Of a stretch of 64,000 nt of DNA, positions 33,368 to 44,936 are shown piece by piece. This DNA comes from Myxocyprinus asiaticus. Taxonomy: Eukaryota; Chordata; Actinopteri; Cypriniformes; Catostomidae. The stretch is from assembly GCF_019703515.2 (NCBI RefSeq), contig NC_059372.1:26226431-26290430 (forward strand), read 5' to 3'. The translations under genes were made by a program, and so were the position numbers. Position 1 is the first letter of the stretch. The number at the start of each line of letters is the position of its first letter. The notes under the pieces were generated by a model. The model saw nothing but the letters and a program-made list of their open reading frames with translations. It was not told the origin of the DNA and ran no database searches.

Positions 33368-34412
33368 TAGGACTGTCAGTTGATAATTTTTTTTAATCAC
33401 GATTAATTGCATATTGTTCTGTAGTTAATCGTGATTCGTCGCAGATTTTGAAAATGAGAAATGTTATGCCATATATACTTATTTTCCTGTCAAAATGCAT
33501 TTATTTCCATCTTAGGAAAGAAAACAAAGCAATATGTAGCAATATAATGCTTTATTGACATTTTCCAAACAAAGCCTTACACAATATAAAGATAGAAATA
33601 TCATCTATTCAAGTCTAATTGGGAGGCTGACTTATTGAAAGAATTAGTCTCCATAGGTTGAGTATTCATTCATATTTTCATTCATTTTATATTTCTATAT
33701 TCATAATTTTACATTTAAAATATTCATCTCAAAACATTATTTATGCATTTGCATCTGCTGTGTAAATGCATTTATTCCTGCACTTTGAAAATACACCTAA
33801 TTGCTACTTCAGACGCAGCTTCTGTGCCAACTTTACTGTGTAAAGATGGCTTTAGTCCCCATAGGTTTAGAATTCATTGCAATGGGCATTAAATCTCTTA
33901 AACTCTCATCCTCCACAATATGAATCTGCCAATAAACTGTGGCTATCAGTGTTTGTTATAGCAATCTTGAAGCTGCGTTCATGATTCACGTCAGAGCGTT
34001 AACGCCAGTGTCCAGCGCCACTTTGAACTCTATGGGAAAAGCGGAGTGATAGTTAAGACTTGCTGTGCTTCAGTTGTAATTAAAATGCGCTGAAAATAAT
34101 TGATTTCTATCACAAGTCCCATCTGGGCTTGTTATGTACATCAAATAATAGCACTAAGAGGTCCTTTCTCCACCATTTTATCACTGACAGGAAACTTCCC
34201 TGTCAGTGATTCCCTGAGGGAAGTGCTGTTGTGGTGTGTGTGTCACTGTAATGACTCCGTGTGGACATGTTACAAAGGTTCCAACCTCCCAATGAATATT
34301 TATGTTTAAGTTGTATTAACAGTAAGTGCGTTAATCGCGATTAAGAAAAATTAACTTGTTAAACTTTTTGAATTCATCGCATGCGATTAACACGTAAATT
34401 CCGACAGCTCTA
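33368..34412. mobile_element. Non-autonomous hAT element with perfect 8-bp TSD
   Basis: Flanked by GTGTGAAT at 33360-33367 and 34413-34420. Ends are TAGGACTGTCAG and the complement of TAGAGCTGTCGG, followed on both sides by ATTAATCG-rich subterminal repeats (GATTAATTGC, TTAATCGTGATT; CGTTAATCGCGATT). The 1,045-bp interior shows no transposase. Confidence 0.85.
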
Positions 34413-34989
34413 GTGTGAATACTTGTGAATACAACTTTTAGTGTCCAGTAATATTTGTAGGAGTTTTTACACATACAGATGTTGACAACTGTCACAACAT
34501 TGTTTGGCTCAACATTAATAAAAAGAGAGAGAATAAGAGAAGTGGGAAAAGGAGAGAGACAAATGGCAAACCTAATCTGACACACATGCTAAAAGAACAA
34601 TTATACACTAGTTTCAGTCCTGTAATCTGAGTAGACAAGTGGTGTTCTAAGAGTGCTGATATTTAGTATAACAGCAATGGGACCCTTCACTGTTTGTATC
34701 ACTCCACTTGTCTATGTTGGCAGCATTTTCCACAGGCTATCAGACTGTGCGTTGCTCAGCTACCTGCAAAGGTTGATCTTGTTCTGGCCTCAATTGAGAC
34801 TATTTTTGTTTGGGGAAAAAAATAGACAAAATAACTGGCCATATTGTGTCAAAAATGTAAGTAATAATGTAATATTAAATTCTTGTTTATAGAACTGTTG
34901 GATAAAAGCAAAATCATACAATTGTGCTGTGGTACTGAATAACAGCTCTCTTTCTTGTGTGATATTGCTTGAATTACTAGATCTCTATA

Positions 34990-36585
34990 CAGTTGTGCTC
35001 AAAAGTTTGCATACCCTTGAAGAATTGGTAATATATGTACCATTTTTAAAGAAAACATGAGTGAGCAGGCAAAACACATTTCTTTTATTTCTTATGGGAT
35101 TCATATTCAACTGTAGGTTATAACAGAATGGCACAATCATAAAACAAAACATGGCAACAAAGAAAAAAATGAAATGACCCCTGTTCAAAAGTCTGCATAC
35201 CCTTAGTTCTTAATACTGTGTATTGCCCCCGTTAGCATCAATGACAGCATGCAGTCTTTTGTAATACTTGTCTATGAGGCCCCAAATTCTTGCAGGTGAT
35301 ATAGCTGCCCATTCATCTTGGCAAAATGCCTCCAGGTCATGCAAAGTCATTGGTTGTCTTGCATGAACCACACGTTTGAGATCTCCCCAGAATGGCTCGA
35401 TGATATTAAGGTCAGGAGACTGTGATGGCCACTCCAGAACCTTCACCTTTTTCTGCTGTAACCACTGGAGGGTCAACTTGGCCTTGTTCTTAGGGCCATT
35501 GTCGTGCTGGAAAGTCTAAGAGCGTCCCATGTGCAGCTTTCGTGCAGAAGAATGCAAATTGTCTGCCAGTATTTTCTAATAACATGCTGCATTCATCTTG
35601 CCATCAATTTTCACAAGATTCCCCATGCTTTTAGAGCTCACACACCCCCAAAACATCAGTGAGCCACCACCATGCTTCACAGTGGGGATGGTATTCTTTT
35701 CACTATAGGCTTTGCCGACCCCTCTCCAAACATAGCGTTAATGGTTGTGACCATAAAGCTCTATTTTGGTCTCATCACTCCAAATTACAGTGTGCCAGAA
35801 GCTGTGAGGCATGTCAAGGTGTTTTTTGAGGCACTGGCGCAGTAAAGGCTTCTTTCTGGCAACTCGACCATGCAGCTCATTTTTGTTCAAGTATCGTCAT
35901 ATTGTGCTCCTTGAAACAACCACACCGTCTTTTTCCAGAGCAGCCTGTATTTCTCCTGAGGTTACCTGTGGGTTTTTCTTAGTATCACGAACAATTCTTC
36001 TGGCAGTTGTGGCTGAAATCTTTCTTGGTCTACCTGACCTTGGCTTGGTATCAAGAGATCCCCAAATTCTCCACTTCTTAGAAGTGATTGAACAGTACTG
36101 TCTGGCATTTTCAAGGCTTTGGATATCTTTTTATATCCTTTTCCATCTTTATCAAGTTCCATTACCTTGTTACGCGGGTCTTTTGACAGTTCTTTTCTGC
36201 TCCCCATGGCTCAGTATCTAGTCTGCTCAGTGCATCCACGTGAGAGCTAACAAACTCATTGACTATTTATTCACAGACACTAATTGCAATTTAAAAAGCC
36301 ACAGGTGTGGGAAATGAACCTTTAATTGCCATTTAAACCTGTGTGTGTCACCTTGTGTGTCTGTAACAAGGCCAAACTTTCAAGGGTATGTAAACTTTTG
36401 ATCAGGGCCATTTGGCTGATTTCTATTATCATTATGATTTAAAAAGAAGCCAAACAACTATGTGATGATAAATGGCTTCATATGATCACTATCCTTAAAT
36501 AAAATGCATGATCAGTCATATTTTCAAAATCAATGCCAGAATTTCACAATTTCTGCCAGGGTATGCAAACTTTTGAGCACAACTG
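34990..36585 (-). mobile_element. Tc1-like transposon, inactivated
   Basis: Termini CAGTTGTGCTCAAAAGTTTG and complement, flanked by TA at 34988-34989 and 36586-36587. Long inverted ends include GGGTATGCAAACTTTTGAGC. Full length is 1,596 bp with a broken transposase on the minus strand. A fragment of the same terminal repeat lies at 58565-58612. Confidence 0.9.
35210..36207 (-). pseudogene. Tc1-like transposase, broken
   Basis: The N-terminal part is open at 35962-36207 (MGSRKELSKDPRNKVMELDK, HTH near KKISKALKMPDSTVQSLL). The C-terminal DDE part is open at 35210-35476 ([19 protein letters not shown]; catalytic E retained). Frameshifts or stops lie between them, although [21 protein letters not shown] coding is still recognisable near 35650-35700. 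Confidence 0.85.
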
Positions 36586-37254
36586 TAGCTTGTATTTCTG
36601 TGTTTACAAAACACTACTCCTTATTTTCCCTCCCCCTTTTGGTCCATTCCTCTGTTCATCTTTTCTTCTTCTGTATATCTTTCTTCTATGTGACAGCACA
36701 AGAAGTGACCTTGTCCTGTCTACATGTCATTACCCTTTCATGCCTTATCCAGTTTCTCATAGTAATCCTCAGACAGCTAGAGTTTCTAGGGAGTATCTAC
36801 TCCCAGGTTGTGTCTTAGTGTAGTTAAGTATGATATAAATGCTTAACACTCCCACACACACTTCACCACATGTAACAAAGTCAAATTAAAGCCATGGTAT
36901 GTAGAGATGCCACAGCCATTTGTAGTCTAATGTCATGGTCAAAAGCTATGATTAAAAGCACATATTCAGCCGGGTGACGCTATTGCCAAATTATTGTGAG
37001 CATGACCGTGTCAACCACTGATTGAATCACTCTCTCTTTCACACAATATGCACAGTAGGCACCTAACTCATTATAATAACAAATAACATAATTTGGTAAT
37101 GCTTCACAATCCTATACGTTAACATAAATGCATTGGTTATTATGAACTAGCAATTTTAACGTTAACGTTTATTTATAAATATATTATTGCTCACTTTTAG
37201 TTCATAAGCCATTAATGTTAAAAATGGATTAGTAAATGTACAAATTAACTTTAG

Positions 37255-38250
37255 CTGATTTAGCTGCTCCTGTCCACCCTCTCCACTCTGGGCATCACAG
37301 GAACTGTGCTTGGCTGGTTCAAGTCCTATCTCTCATGAAGGTCTTTCAAGATAGCCTGGAGAGGTGGGGTGTCCAAGTCACATCAGCTATTTACTGGGAT
37401 ACCTGAGGGCTCAGTGCTTGGCCCACTTCTCTTCTCCATACTGTATATACAACATCAATGAGGCCCATCATTCAAGCACACAGGTTTTCTTAACACTGCT
37501 ACGCCAATGACACCCAGCTCTACTTGTCTTTCCAGCCTGACAACCCCACTGTAACTGCTCGGATCTCGGCCTGCCTGACAGACATCTCGGCCTGGATAAA
37601 GGGACACCACCTTCAACTCAACCTAGCGAAGACAGAGCTTCTCGTCTTTCCAGCCAACCCTGCTGTTGAGCACATCTACAATAACACCATCTGAAACGGT
37701 CAGAAACATGGGGTAACCTTTGACAACCAGCTCAATTTCACCAACCACACCTCAACAACAGCCCGATCCTAAAGATTTGCATTCTACAACAATAGGAAGA
37801 TAAGACCCTTCCTTTCTGAACATGCCAAACAACTCCTTGTTCAGTCTCTTGTCATATCTAGACTGGATTACTGCACTGCTCTTTTAGCTGACCTTCCTGC
37901 ATGCACAATTAAGCCTCTGCAAATGATCCAGAATGCAGCAGCACGGCTGGTTTTCAATTAACCCAAGAAAGCAAATGTTACACCCCTCCTTGTCTCTCTA
38001 CATTGGCTGCATGTATTAAGCTCAAAGCTCTGATGCTGGCATACAGAACTGTCATTGGTTCTGCGCCAGTTTACCTACAATCAATTCTGCAGAGCTACAT
38101 TCCCACCAGAAGGCTGCAGTCTGCAAATGAGTGGTGCCTTGTGGTACCAACATAAAGAGGCGCCAAATCACATTCCCGGACTATTGGCTTCACTTTACCT
38201 AGATGGTGGAAGGACCTTCCCAACTCCCACCCCTCAAAAAACATTTTCAT
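37255..38250 (+). mobile_element. CR1/L2-type LINE, reverse-transcriptase fragment
   Basis: Conceptual translation gives LLSTLSTLGITGTVLGWFKS and GIPEGSVLGPLLFSI, the palm-region signature of a non-LTR reverse transcriptase, then a decayed C-terminal part (VYNNRKIRPFLS-, YCTALLADLP-like). Many stops and frameshifts are present, and the 5' portion is absent. Confidence 0.75.
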
Positions 38251-38649
38251 GAGTATGTAATTGTTGTGTAATTGTTTAATGCATCAGAGTGTTAAATTCA
38301 ATATTATGATCTAGTCTTTCTCATTGTGATTATACTGTATATTCATGGTACTCATATATATCTTTATTACAAGGGCGTAGCAGCACTCTTTAAAAAGGTG
38401 ATTTCTGTCCCCCGCACTTTTCCAAGCTAAACCCATACCAAGTCCAAATGGTGGATTTGTATACAGTATTCTTTTGTGTTTTGTTACTTTGGGCTGATTG
38501 AGCGACCATCCAGCCAATCACAGGTGAGTTTCATGAGCTGAAACAACCCTTACATAATAGGCCGTCAGTCAAACAGTCTAATCAACGCGGCTCCGTTCAT
38601 TTCTGCAAAGTTGCTTTCAAAAATGCTCATTTATCCATGCTTTTTATCT

Positions 38650-39478
38650 GTATACCGTGTGGCCCGGCCCTACCCGGCCCAAACGATACCATCAGATTTT
38701 AAGCCCGAACCCTGACCCAAACCCGAAATCACTTACTATTTAATTTCTTCTCCTAGCAAGTACTGTTGCAATAGGCTGTATTTTATGTAAGCATATAGGC
38801 AACACTTCTAACAGTACTGAAACAGTAAACATACACATTTTTAACAAGGCACAGCAGCCCCTTTGTACACTAAAGCAGAATGTGGAAAAAGCATTGCCTT
38901 ACTGTTTATTTGCTGTGCAGAACAAGGGGGTTATGGTTATGGTTATGGTTAAGGTTAGGGTTGGTAGGGTAGTGTAGGTTAGGGTTAGGGTACGGTAGGG
39001 TAGGGTAGGAAAGGGTTAGGCTTAGGTTTGTGCATGGGGGAACGCATTCTGACAGCGGAGAATGTTACCGTTAGTTACTGTTCCCCCATACAGATCTGCT
39101 GTGGGGAAACAGATCCCAATGGGGAAACAGAGTTCGACACAACACCGATCCTGCATGAAACACTGAAGAAAAAGTGAGACATAGTGCAAATATGAAAGAC
39201 ATTCATCCAGCATGTGTTTACATAGGAAAACAATGGGAAAACAGAACAGACACACGCAAAAATCACATACGGTGTGAATGGCCCCTAACTCATCCGTTCG
39301 CACGTGTCTGTGAATGAGAGCACGTGCACGAAACAAGTTCAGTAAGCCTGTTTATTTTTTCATTCATTACAAACCCGAACCCAACCCGAAGTCCTACTTG
39401 AAAAACTGACCCAAACCCGACCTGAAACCCATCGGGTTCTCAGGCTCCGTCGGGCCCGCATCGGGTTGCAGACCTCTA
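38650..39478. repeat. Repeat flanked by CCCGAACCC-rich ends, with TTAGGG-like core
   Basis: The left end has GGCCCGGCCCTACCCGGCCC and AAACCCGAAATC. The right end has AACCCGAACCCAACCCGAAG and CATCGGGTTCTCAGGCTCCG. Between them, 38929-39028 is a degenerate GGTTAGGGT / GGTAGGGTAGG tandem stretch. Terminal symmetry suggests a DNA element, but ends were not fixed. Confidence 0.5.
38929..39028 (+). repeat. Degenerate interstitial telomere-like repeats
   Basis: About 100 bp of imperfect TTAGGG-type units (GTTATGGTTATGGTTAAGGT, GGTTAGGGTTAGGGTACGGT), inside the repeat at 38650-39478. Confidence 0.7.
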
Positions 39479-39479
39479 C

Positions 39480-41324
39480 TCTATGTTTGTGTGCAGTCGA
39501 CAAGCTGTAGGAAAAAAAAAAGAGCGATTTGCTGTGTTCTTAGAACAATTAGGCATTTTACTGAAGTGAATAGATATGTAGACACTCTTTTTTATACATG
39601 AAAACTTATAGACGTTATTGAAACTCATAATTATAAGACTATTATTGTTGTCTTTTGATAAAAGTCATGCTCAGCAGCTCACAAACTATAGGGAAATGAT
39701 AGATTTGCTTTGTTCTTATAACGCTTAAAACCTCTATTAAAGTCTCTTTGTAGGTCTGTAGACATACAAATTTTAAAGGATTACAATTTTCTATTGATCA
39801 TTAATTCAGTGACTATCTCATTTCACACAAGACACTCATTTGTCACCACCCTGGCATCACCAGAAATGGTCACTGAACGAATCATTAAATGTATCTGAAT
39901 GAATTTTGGTAAACGTAGTCAAAACACTTGAGCCGTTTAAATCCCACAATGCACAAGCACAGAGTAAAATTTTTTATTGTGCACATGCACAATTGTCATT
40001 ATTGTAACTGATTAAATCATTTATTTAGGACCAGCTTGTGGTCTGTCTTTCATTGCCATGTGTGAAACAGAAGTAAGTGCTCCACATGATGCCCTTTATT
40101 TTTGCAGCTAATTTTGGAATTATTTTGCAATATTGAATCTTTAAAATACCACAAATATTAAAAGTAAATAAAATGTATATATTAAAATAATACTTATATC
40201 ATACTAATATATTAATATATACTGTAATATATTAATACTGCACTGTAAGTGTTGGGTCTGTTCAAGCCACCTTCTGACAGCTGTCAGTTTTAAATGACTG
40301 CTACACCCCTGCTTTATTATGCCAAAAGATGACCAGTTGATTTGTAATAGTCAGTGAGTTGTGAGGGGGAAAAACAAACAAACAAACAAACAAACAAAAA
40401 CTTAACAATTGCTTCCGGTCTCCCTTCCCTTTAAAGTTTCTAAATCTCATGACTCTAAAACTAATGAGGTGTCTATAAATGTATGATGGTGAATTTGATC
40501 ATCAGAGTAATTATTTTCTCTTTATGGATGTATGTACATAAAAGAATAAATCACGCAGAGAAGAGTGTCCTGTCATCGCTGTTTCCAATTATCAAGTACT
40601 GCAAGGTCAGCCCCCCGCTGAACGTTACCAAGCCCTTCGTCCATATCATTAAGGCAGACTGTGGTGGTGGGACTATCTTTACAAACAGTAGGCAACCCCT
40701 GTGGGGTTCAGATAACAAGCCTTTATTCTTCATGAGTAACTAATGTCACTCTTAGCTCTCCAAGAGACTTTAGCTGAGCTAAATGACAGCACCATCTGCA
40801 ATCTCTCTCCCTCTTTGCCTTCATGTCCTTAGCACTCCTCCTTTTTTCCTCGCCCTATTCCTGGACATTCTTAAGGACAGCAGCTGAATCTTGGAGAACA
40901 ACTAGACATGTTGCAAACTAAATAAGGAAAGAGTTGTGAAACACCCTCCCTCTCGTCCTCTCCCTAATGCCCTCTTACCTCCTATAATAACACACTGTAT
41001 AAACACTCTACAGTCGTTCTTATCCAAAGCAATTTACAAAAATGCAGAAGCTACACATATGAGACCACTGTAAACAACAGATGGCAAGCATGCAATTTGA
41101 AACTTTATCTCCTTTAATAAATCTAGTAAATGTACAATACAACCATGTGCAAAGAAACAAGTCAACACACATGATGTGAGATTTAATCTGCGTCTGAAGA
41201 TTGGGATGTTCTCACATATTGTGGAAGTTGATTCCACCATTAAAGTTAAATCATTTTAATTAAAAGTTACAACATAAAGTGTATTGTCAATTGGTCATCT
41301 AACCAGCTATCCTGAAACTAAATA

Positions 41325-41363
<39 letters not shown>

Positions 41364-42035
41364 TGAACACAGTGCAACAGGGTTGCTTCAATGCTAGCTT
41401 GCTTCCAGGGTTGCTTCAGTGCTTCAGTGATATGTTGTAATAATTTTATTTATTTATTTTAATGCACATTTAGGTACATCGAGACACTCATTTTGTTTAG
41501 AGATGAAGCTGGTCAACCAATGAAGATGATTTGTGATTCTGTGAAAAGAAAATGATTGAAATGATAATACACAGAACAGATATTGACAAAAAAAGAGAAT
41601 AATAATACAAATGTAATAAATAACAATAAAAATAGAATTTAAATAAGTAATTAATAAAATAATAATAACAATAAACTATAAAATAAAATAAACATTAAAC
41701 AAGACATTAATGAACATAATACCCCTTGATTATGATGATGATTAGTTTCTGAGGGTATGCAGCTCAAACATTTATTTAGCTGCAATTGATGAGTACTGTC
41801 TATGAAATTAACTCTCTCTCTCTTTGTTTGAAGTACATCAACCACTGAAACCGTGATATATTGTTCACAGAGTGTATTAGAAATGTCTCCAAACTCATCC
41901 ATAGTATGTGAATATATAATTAACAAATGGTATGCCTACTGTAAATAACAACAGACAAAACCTTGCTTGCCAGCCTGAGTTATATAAAAACTTTCGTGCA
42001 CAGCCTCCTATAACAAAAGGCAGTGGCTATTTACA
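39480..42035. other. Spacer with simple repeats, no gene recognised
   Basis: Contains an (AAAC)n run at 40375-40400, a SINE-tail-like GTTCTTATCCAAAGCAATTT near 41015, and an (AAT)n repeat at 41326-41363. ORFs at 40483-40743 and 41651-41926 show no known motif. Confidence 0.5.
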
Positions 42036-42039
42036 CTAA

Positions 42040-42300
42040 ATACAACCCCTAAGTGCAACCCCTAAACCTAAACATAACAAAAAATGTCCAATGGTTTTAC
42101 TACAGTAGCCATAGTATCACCATGGCATTTTGTAATAAAATCATAGTAACCACAAATTTTTACATGGTTACTATATTACTGTAACACCATATTGCTGTAG
42201 TAACAACGTGGATAAGTGCATTAAAACTATGTCTATAAAAAAACATGGTTACTACAATATTACTATAGTAAAACCATGGTTAATTTTACCCAGATCAAAC
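42040..42300. repeat. Palindrome-rich ATGGTTACTA repeat
   Basis: Many inverted phrases such as ACATGGTTACTA, TAGTAAAACCATGG and TACTGTAACACCATATTGC occur; this resembles a common cyprinid repeat. No coding capacity. Confidence 0.5.
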
Positions 42301-42389
42301 TAACTCCCCGACTGACAGTTTTTATTAATTATTATAAGTAGTATTAAAAGAAATATTAAGATTGGAATCAGCAAAACAGGATTGGAAAA

Positions 42390-42482
42390 AGTGGGGGAAT
42401 CGAACCCGGGTCATCCGCTTGAAAAAAAGCACACATATATTGGTTTGACACACTAGGCCATTGGAGAACAATTGAAAAACAA
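42390..42482 (-). repeat. tRNA-like SINE head remnant
   Basis: On the minus strand TGGCCTAGTGTGTC resembles a box A and GGGTTCGATTCC is a perfect box B, about 50 bp apart. No acceptor stem pairs, so this is not a tRNA gene. Confidence 0.45.
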
Positions 42483-42507
42483 AAACAATGTATCTTCAAT
42501 TTGTTAA

Positions 42508-42673
42508 GATTGTTTTGTTTTCAATATTCCAGACACATTCAGCGATAAACAGTTATAACTCTTAAATGGCTTAGCAAATAAATTTCCAAAATAGTATTAC
42601 TGTAAAACGTGAAAAGCTAATAATATTTCACAAGCTTGTTTTCATTATTTTCACTTGATATTATGAGCATTGG
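42508..42673 (+). repeat. Left arm of a long inverted repeat around the LINE nest
   Basis: Reads as the imperfect complement of 49453-49609. Shared blocks (in the right-arm sense) include GGCCAATGCTCA, ATATTATTAGCTTT, TTACAGTAATACTATTTTGG and TTTATCGCTGAATGTGTCTG. Confidence 0.75.
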
Positions 42674-42849
42674 CCAGCAAAAGCCGTTGCAATGTGAGTT
42701 ACCCAGGGAAGAGTTGCTCTTGTCATAGTGCTAAGTAAGGGACCGTGGAGAAAGTGCAATTTTCTTTTTTTTTGTAATAGCTTGATGTGTGACTGCGTGT
42801 CCAATATAAACCTTCTTTTTGGGGGGGGAGTGCGGGGGGATTTCTCCTG

Positions 42850-44936
42850 AAGTCCACTATCATCTCCACTGTTGAGCGTGTTCAGCTCAAGGTTGTTGTG
42901 ACTGCATTAGACAGCCAGCTGGTCAACCTCCCATCTGTATGCAGACTCGTCACCATTGCGGATGAGGCCAGTGACCGTGGTGTTGTCTGCAATCTTCAGG
43001 AGCTTGACAGTGGGGTCTTTTGCAGTGCAGTCATTCGTGTACAGGGAGAAGAGCAGTGGAGAAAGAACGCATCCCTAAGGAGCACCAGTGCTAATAGTGA
43101 GGGTCCCGGATGTGAGTTTCCCCTGTCTAGCTGCTGCCTATCTGACAGAAAGCTGGTGATCCATCGACAGATTGGGGTGGGCATGGAGAGCTGGGTCAGT
43201 TTTGTTGAGAGAAGATCAGGCATGGTGGTACTGAAGGCTGAACTGAAGTCCACAAATGGGATCCTTGCATAAGTCCCAGGTCTGTCGAGGTGATGCAGGA
43301 TAAAATGCAGTCCCATAATGACAGCATCATCCACAGACCTGTTTGCTCAGTAAGCAAACTGAAGGGGGTCCAGCAGGGGTCCAATGATGTCCTTCAGGTA
43401 GGCCAAATCCAGTCTCTCAAACGACTTCATGACCACAGACGTGAGAGTGACAGGTCTGTTGTCATTAAGTCCTGTGATGGGGGCCAGTTGGTCAATGCAG
43501 ACTTTCAGACAGGCAGGTGAAACATCGTCTGGTCCCGAAGCTTTCCTAGTCTTTTGTTTCCAAAAGACCCAGCACACATCCTCCTCACAGATCATAAGTG
43601 CAGATTGAGTAGCAGGAGGGTGGAGGAGGGGGGTTCTAGGAGGTGTTGGTGTATGTGTGAAGTGAAGATCAGAGCAGGGGAGGGGTGTGAGACTGGGCTT
43701 TTCAAACCTGTAGTAAAACACATTCAGTTCATCTGCCATTAGTTGACTCTATACAGAGCGAGGGGGAGGTGTCTTGTACTTGATGATGCTTTTCAGGCCT
43801 TTCCACACAGATGCAGGATCGTTGGCTGAAAACTGGCTTTTCAGTTTTTCAGAGTAACTTCTTTTAGCCACTCTGATTTCCTTAGTCAGTGTGTTCCTGG
43901 CCAGGTTGTACAATATTTTATCCCCACTTCTGTAAGCATCCTCTTTGGCATGATGAAGCTGTCTGAGTTTTCCTGTAAACCATGGTTTATCATTATTGAA
44001 TGATAAAAATGTCCTAGTAGGGATGCACATATCCTCACAGAAACTGATATATGATGTCACAGTATCTGTGAGCTTGTCCAGGTCTGTGGCTACAGCCTCA
44101 AAAACACTCCAATCAGTGCAGTCAAAGCAGGCTTATAGTTCCAGCACTGCTTCATTGGTCCATACTCTACAGTCCTTACTACAGGTTTAGCTGATTTTAG
44201 TTTCTGCTTATAGGTCGGGAGAAGGTGAACCAGACAGACAGTCCTAAAGCTGCACGTGGGACAGAGCAATATCTATCCTTTACAGTGGTGTAGCAGGGAT
44301 CCAGTATATTCCTGTCTCTGGTGGGGCATGTGATGTGTTGTTTGTATTTTGGCAGTTCATGGGTGAGGTTAGCTTTATTAAAATCTCCCAGAATAATAAT
44401 AAGTGAGCATGTGTGTTGTTGCTCCGTGTCTGTGATGTGATCAGCCAGCTGCACACTTGTGGCTGGACATAAACATTCCAGAATGAACTAGGAAAACTCC
44501 CATGGTGAGTAGAAAGGCTTACAGCTGATGAAGAGTGCTTCTAAATTAGGATAGCACATCTTCTTCAATGCCGTTACATCTGTACACCAACTTTCATTGA
44601 TGTAAATGCATGTTCCACTACTTCTCGTTTTCCCCGATGATTCCGCAAAGCGATCCACTCTGAATAGCTGGAAGCCCAGCAGATGTAACGCGCTGTCCGG
44701 GATGTCTTCATTCAGCCAGTCTTCCATGAAACACAGAGCAGCAGAGCTAGAAAAGTCCTTATTTAAGTGAGCAGAAACAGTTCGTCCATTTTGTTGGTGA
44801 GGGAGTGGACATTCGTCAGATGAATACTCGGCAGCGGAGTCCTAAAGCCACGTTGACGAAGCTTCACAAGTGCGTCGGCTCGCTTCCCTCGCGTGCGCCT
44901 TTTGGATAACTTGTAGAGCACCGCTGCACCTCCAAC
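42850..44936 (-). mobile_element. LINE A (CR1/L2-like), main part, degraded
   Basis: Read on the minus strand from 44936 down. The endonuclease region comes first (WLNEDIPDSALHLLGFQLFR; CIYINESWCTDVTALKKMC; GDFNKANL), then a linker (FCEDMCIPTRTFL; KPWFTGKLRQLHHAKEDAYR; ASVWKGLKSI), then reverse transcriptase (RKASGPDDVSPACLK; FVDFSSAFSTTMPDLL; GCVLSPLLFSLYTND). Frames are broken by stops and shifts. Its 5' end continues at 49249-49450 on the other side of the Harbinger-like insertion. Confidence 0.85.

Noticed and set aside
42390..42482. Possible tRNA gene on the minus strand
   Set aside because: Perfect box B but a long AT-rich anticodon region and no acceptor stem.
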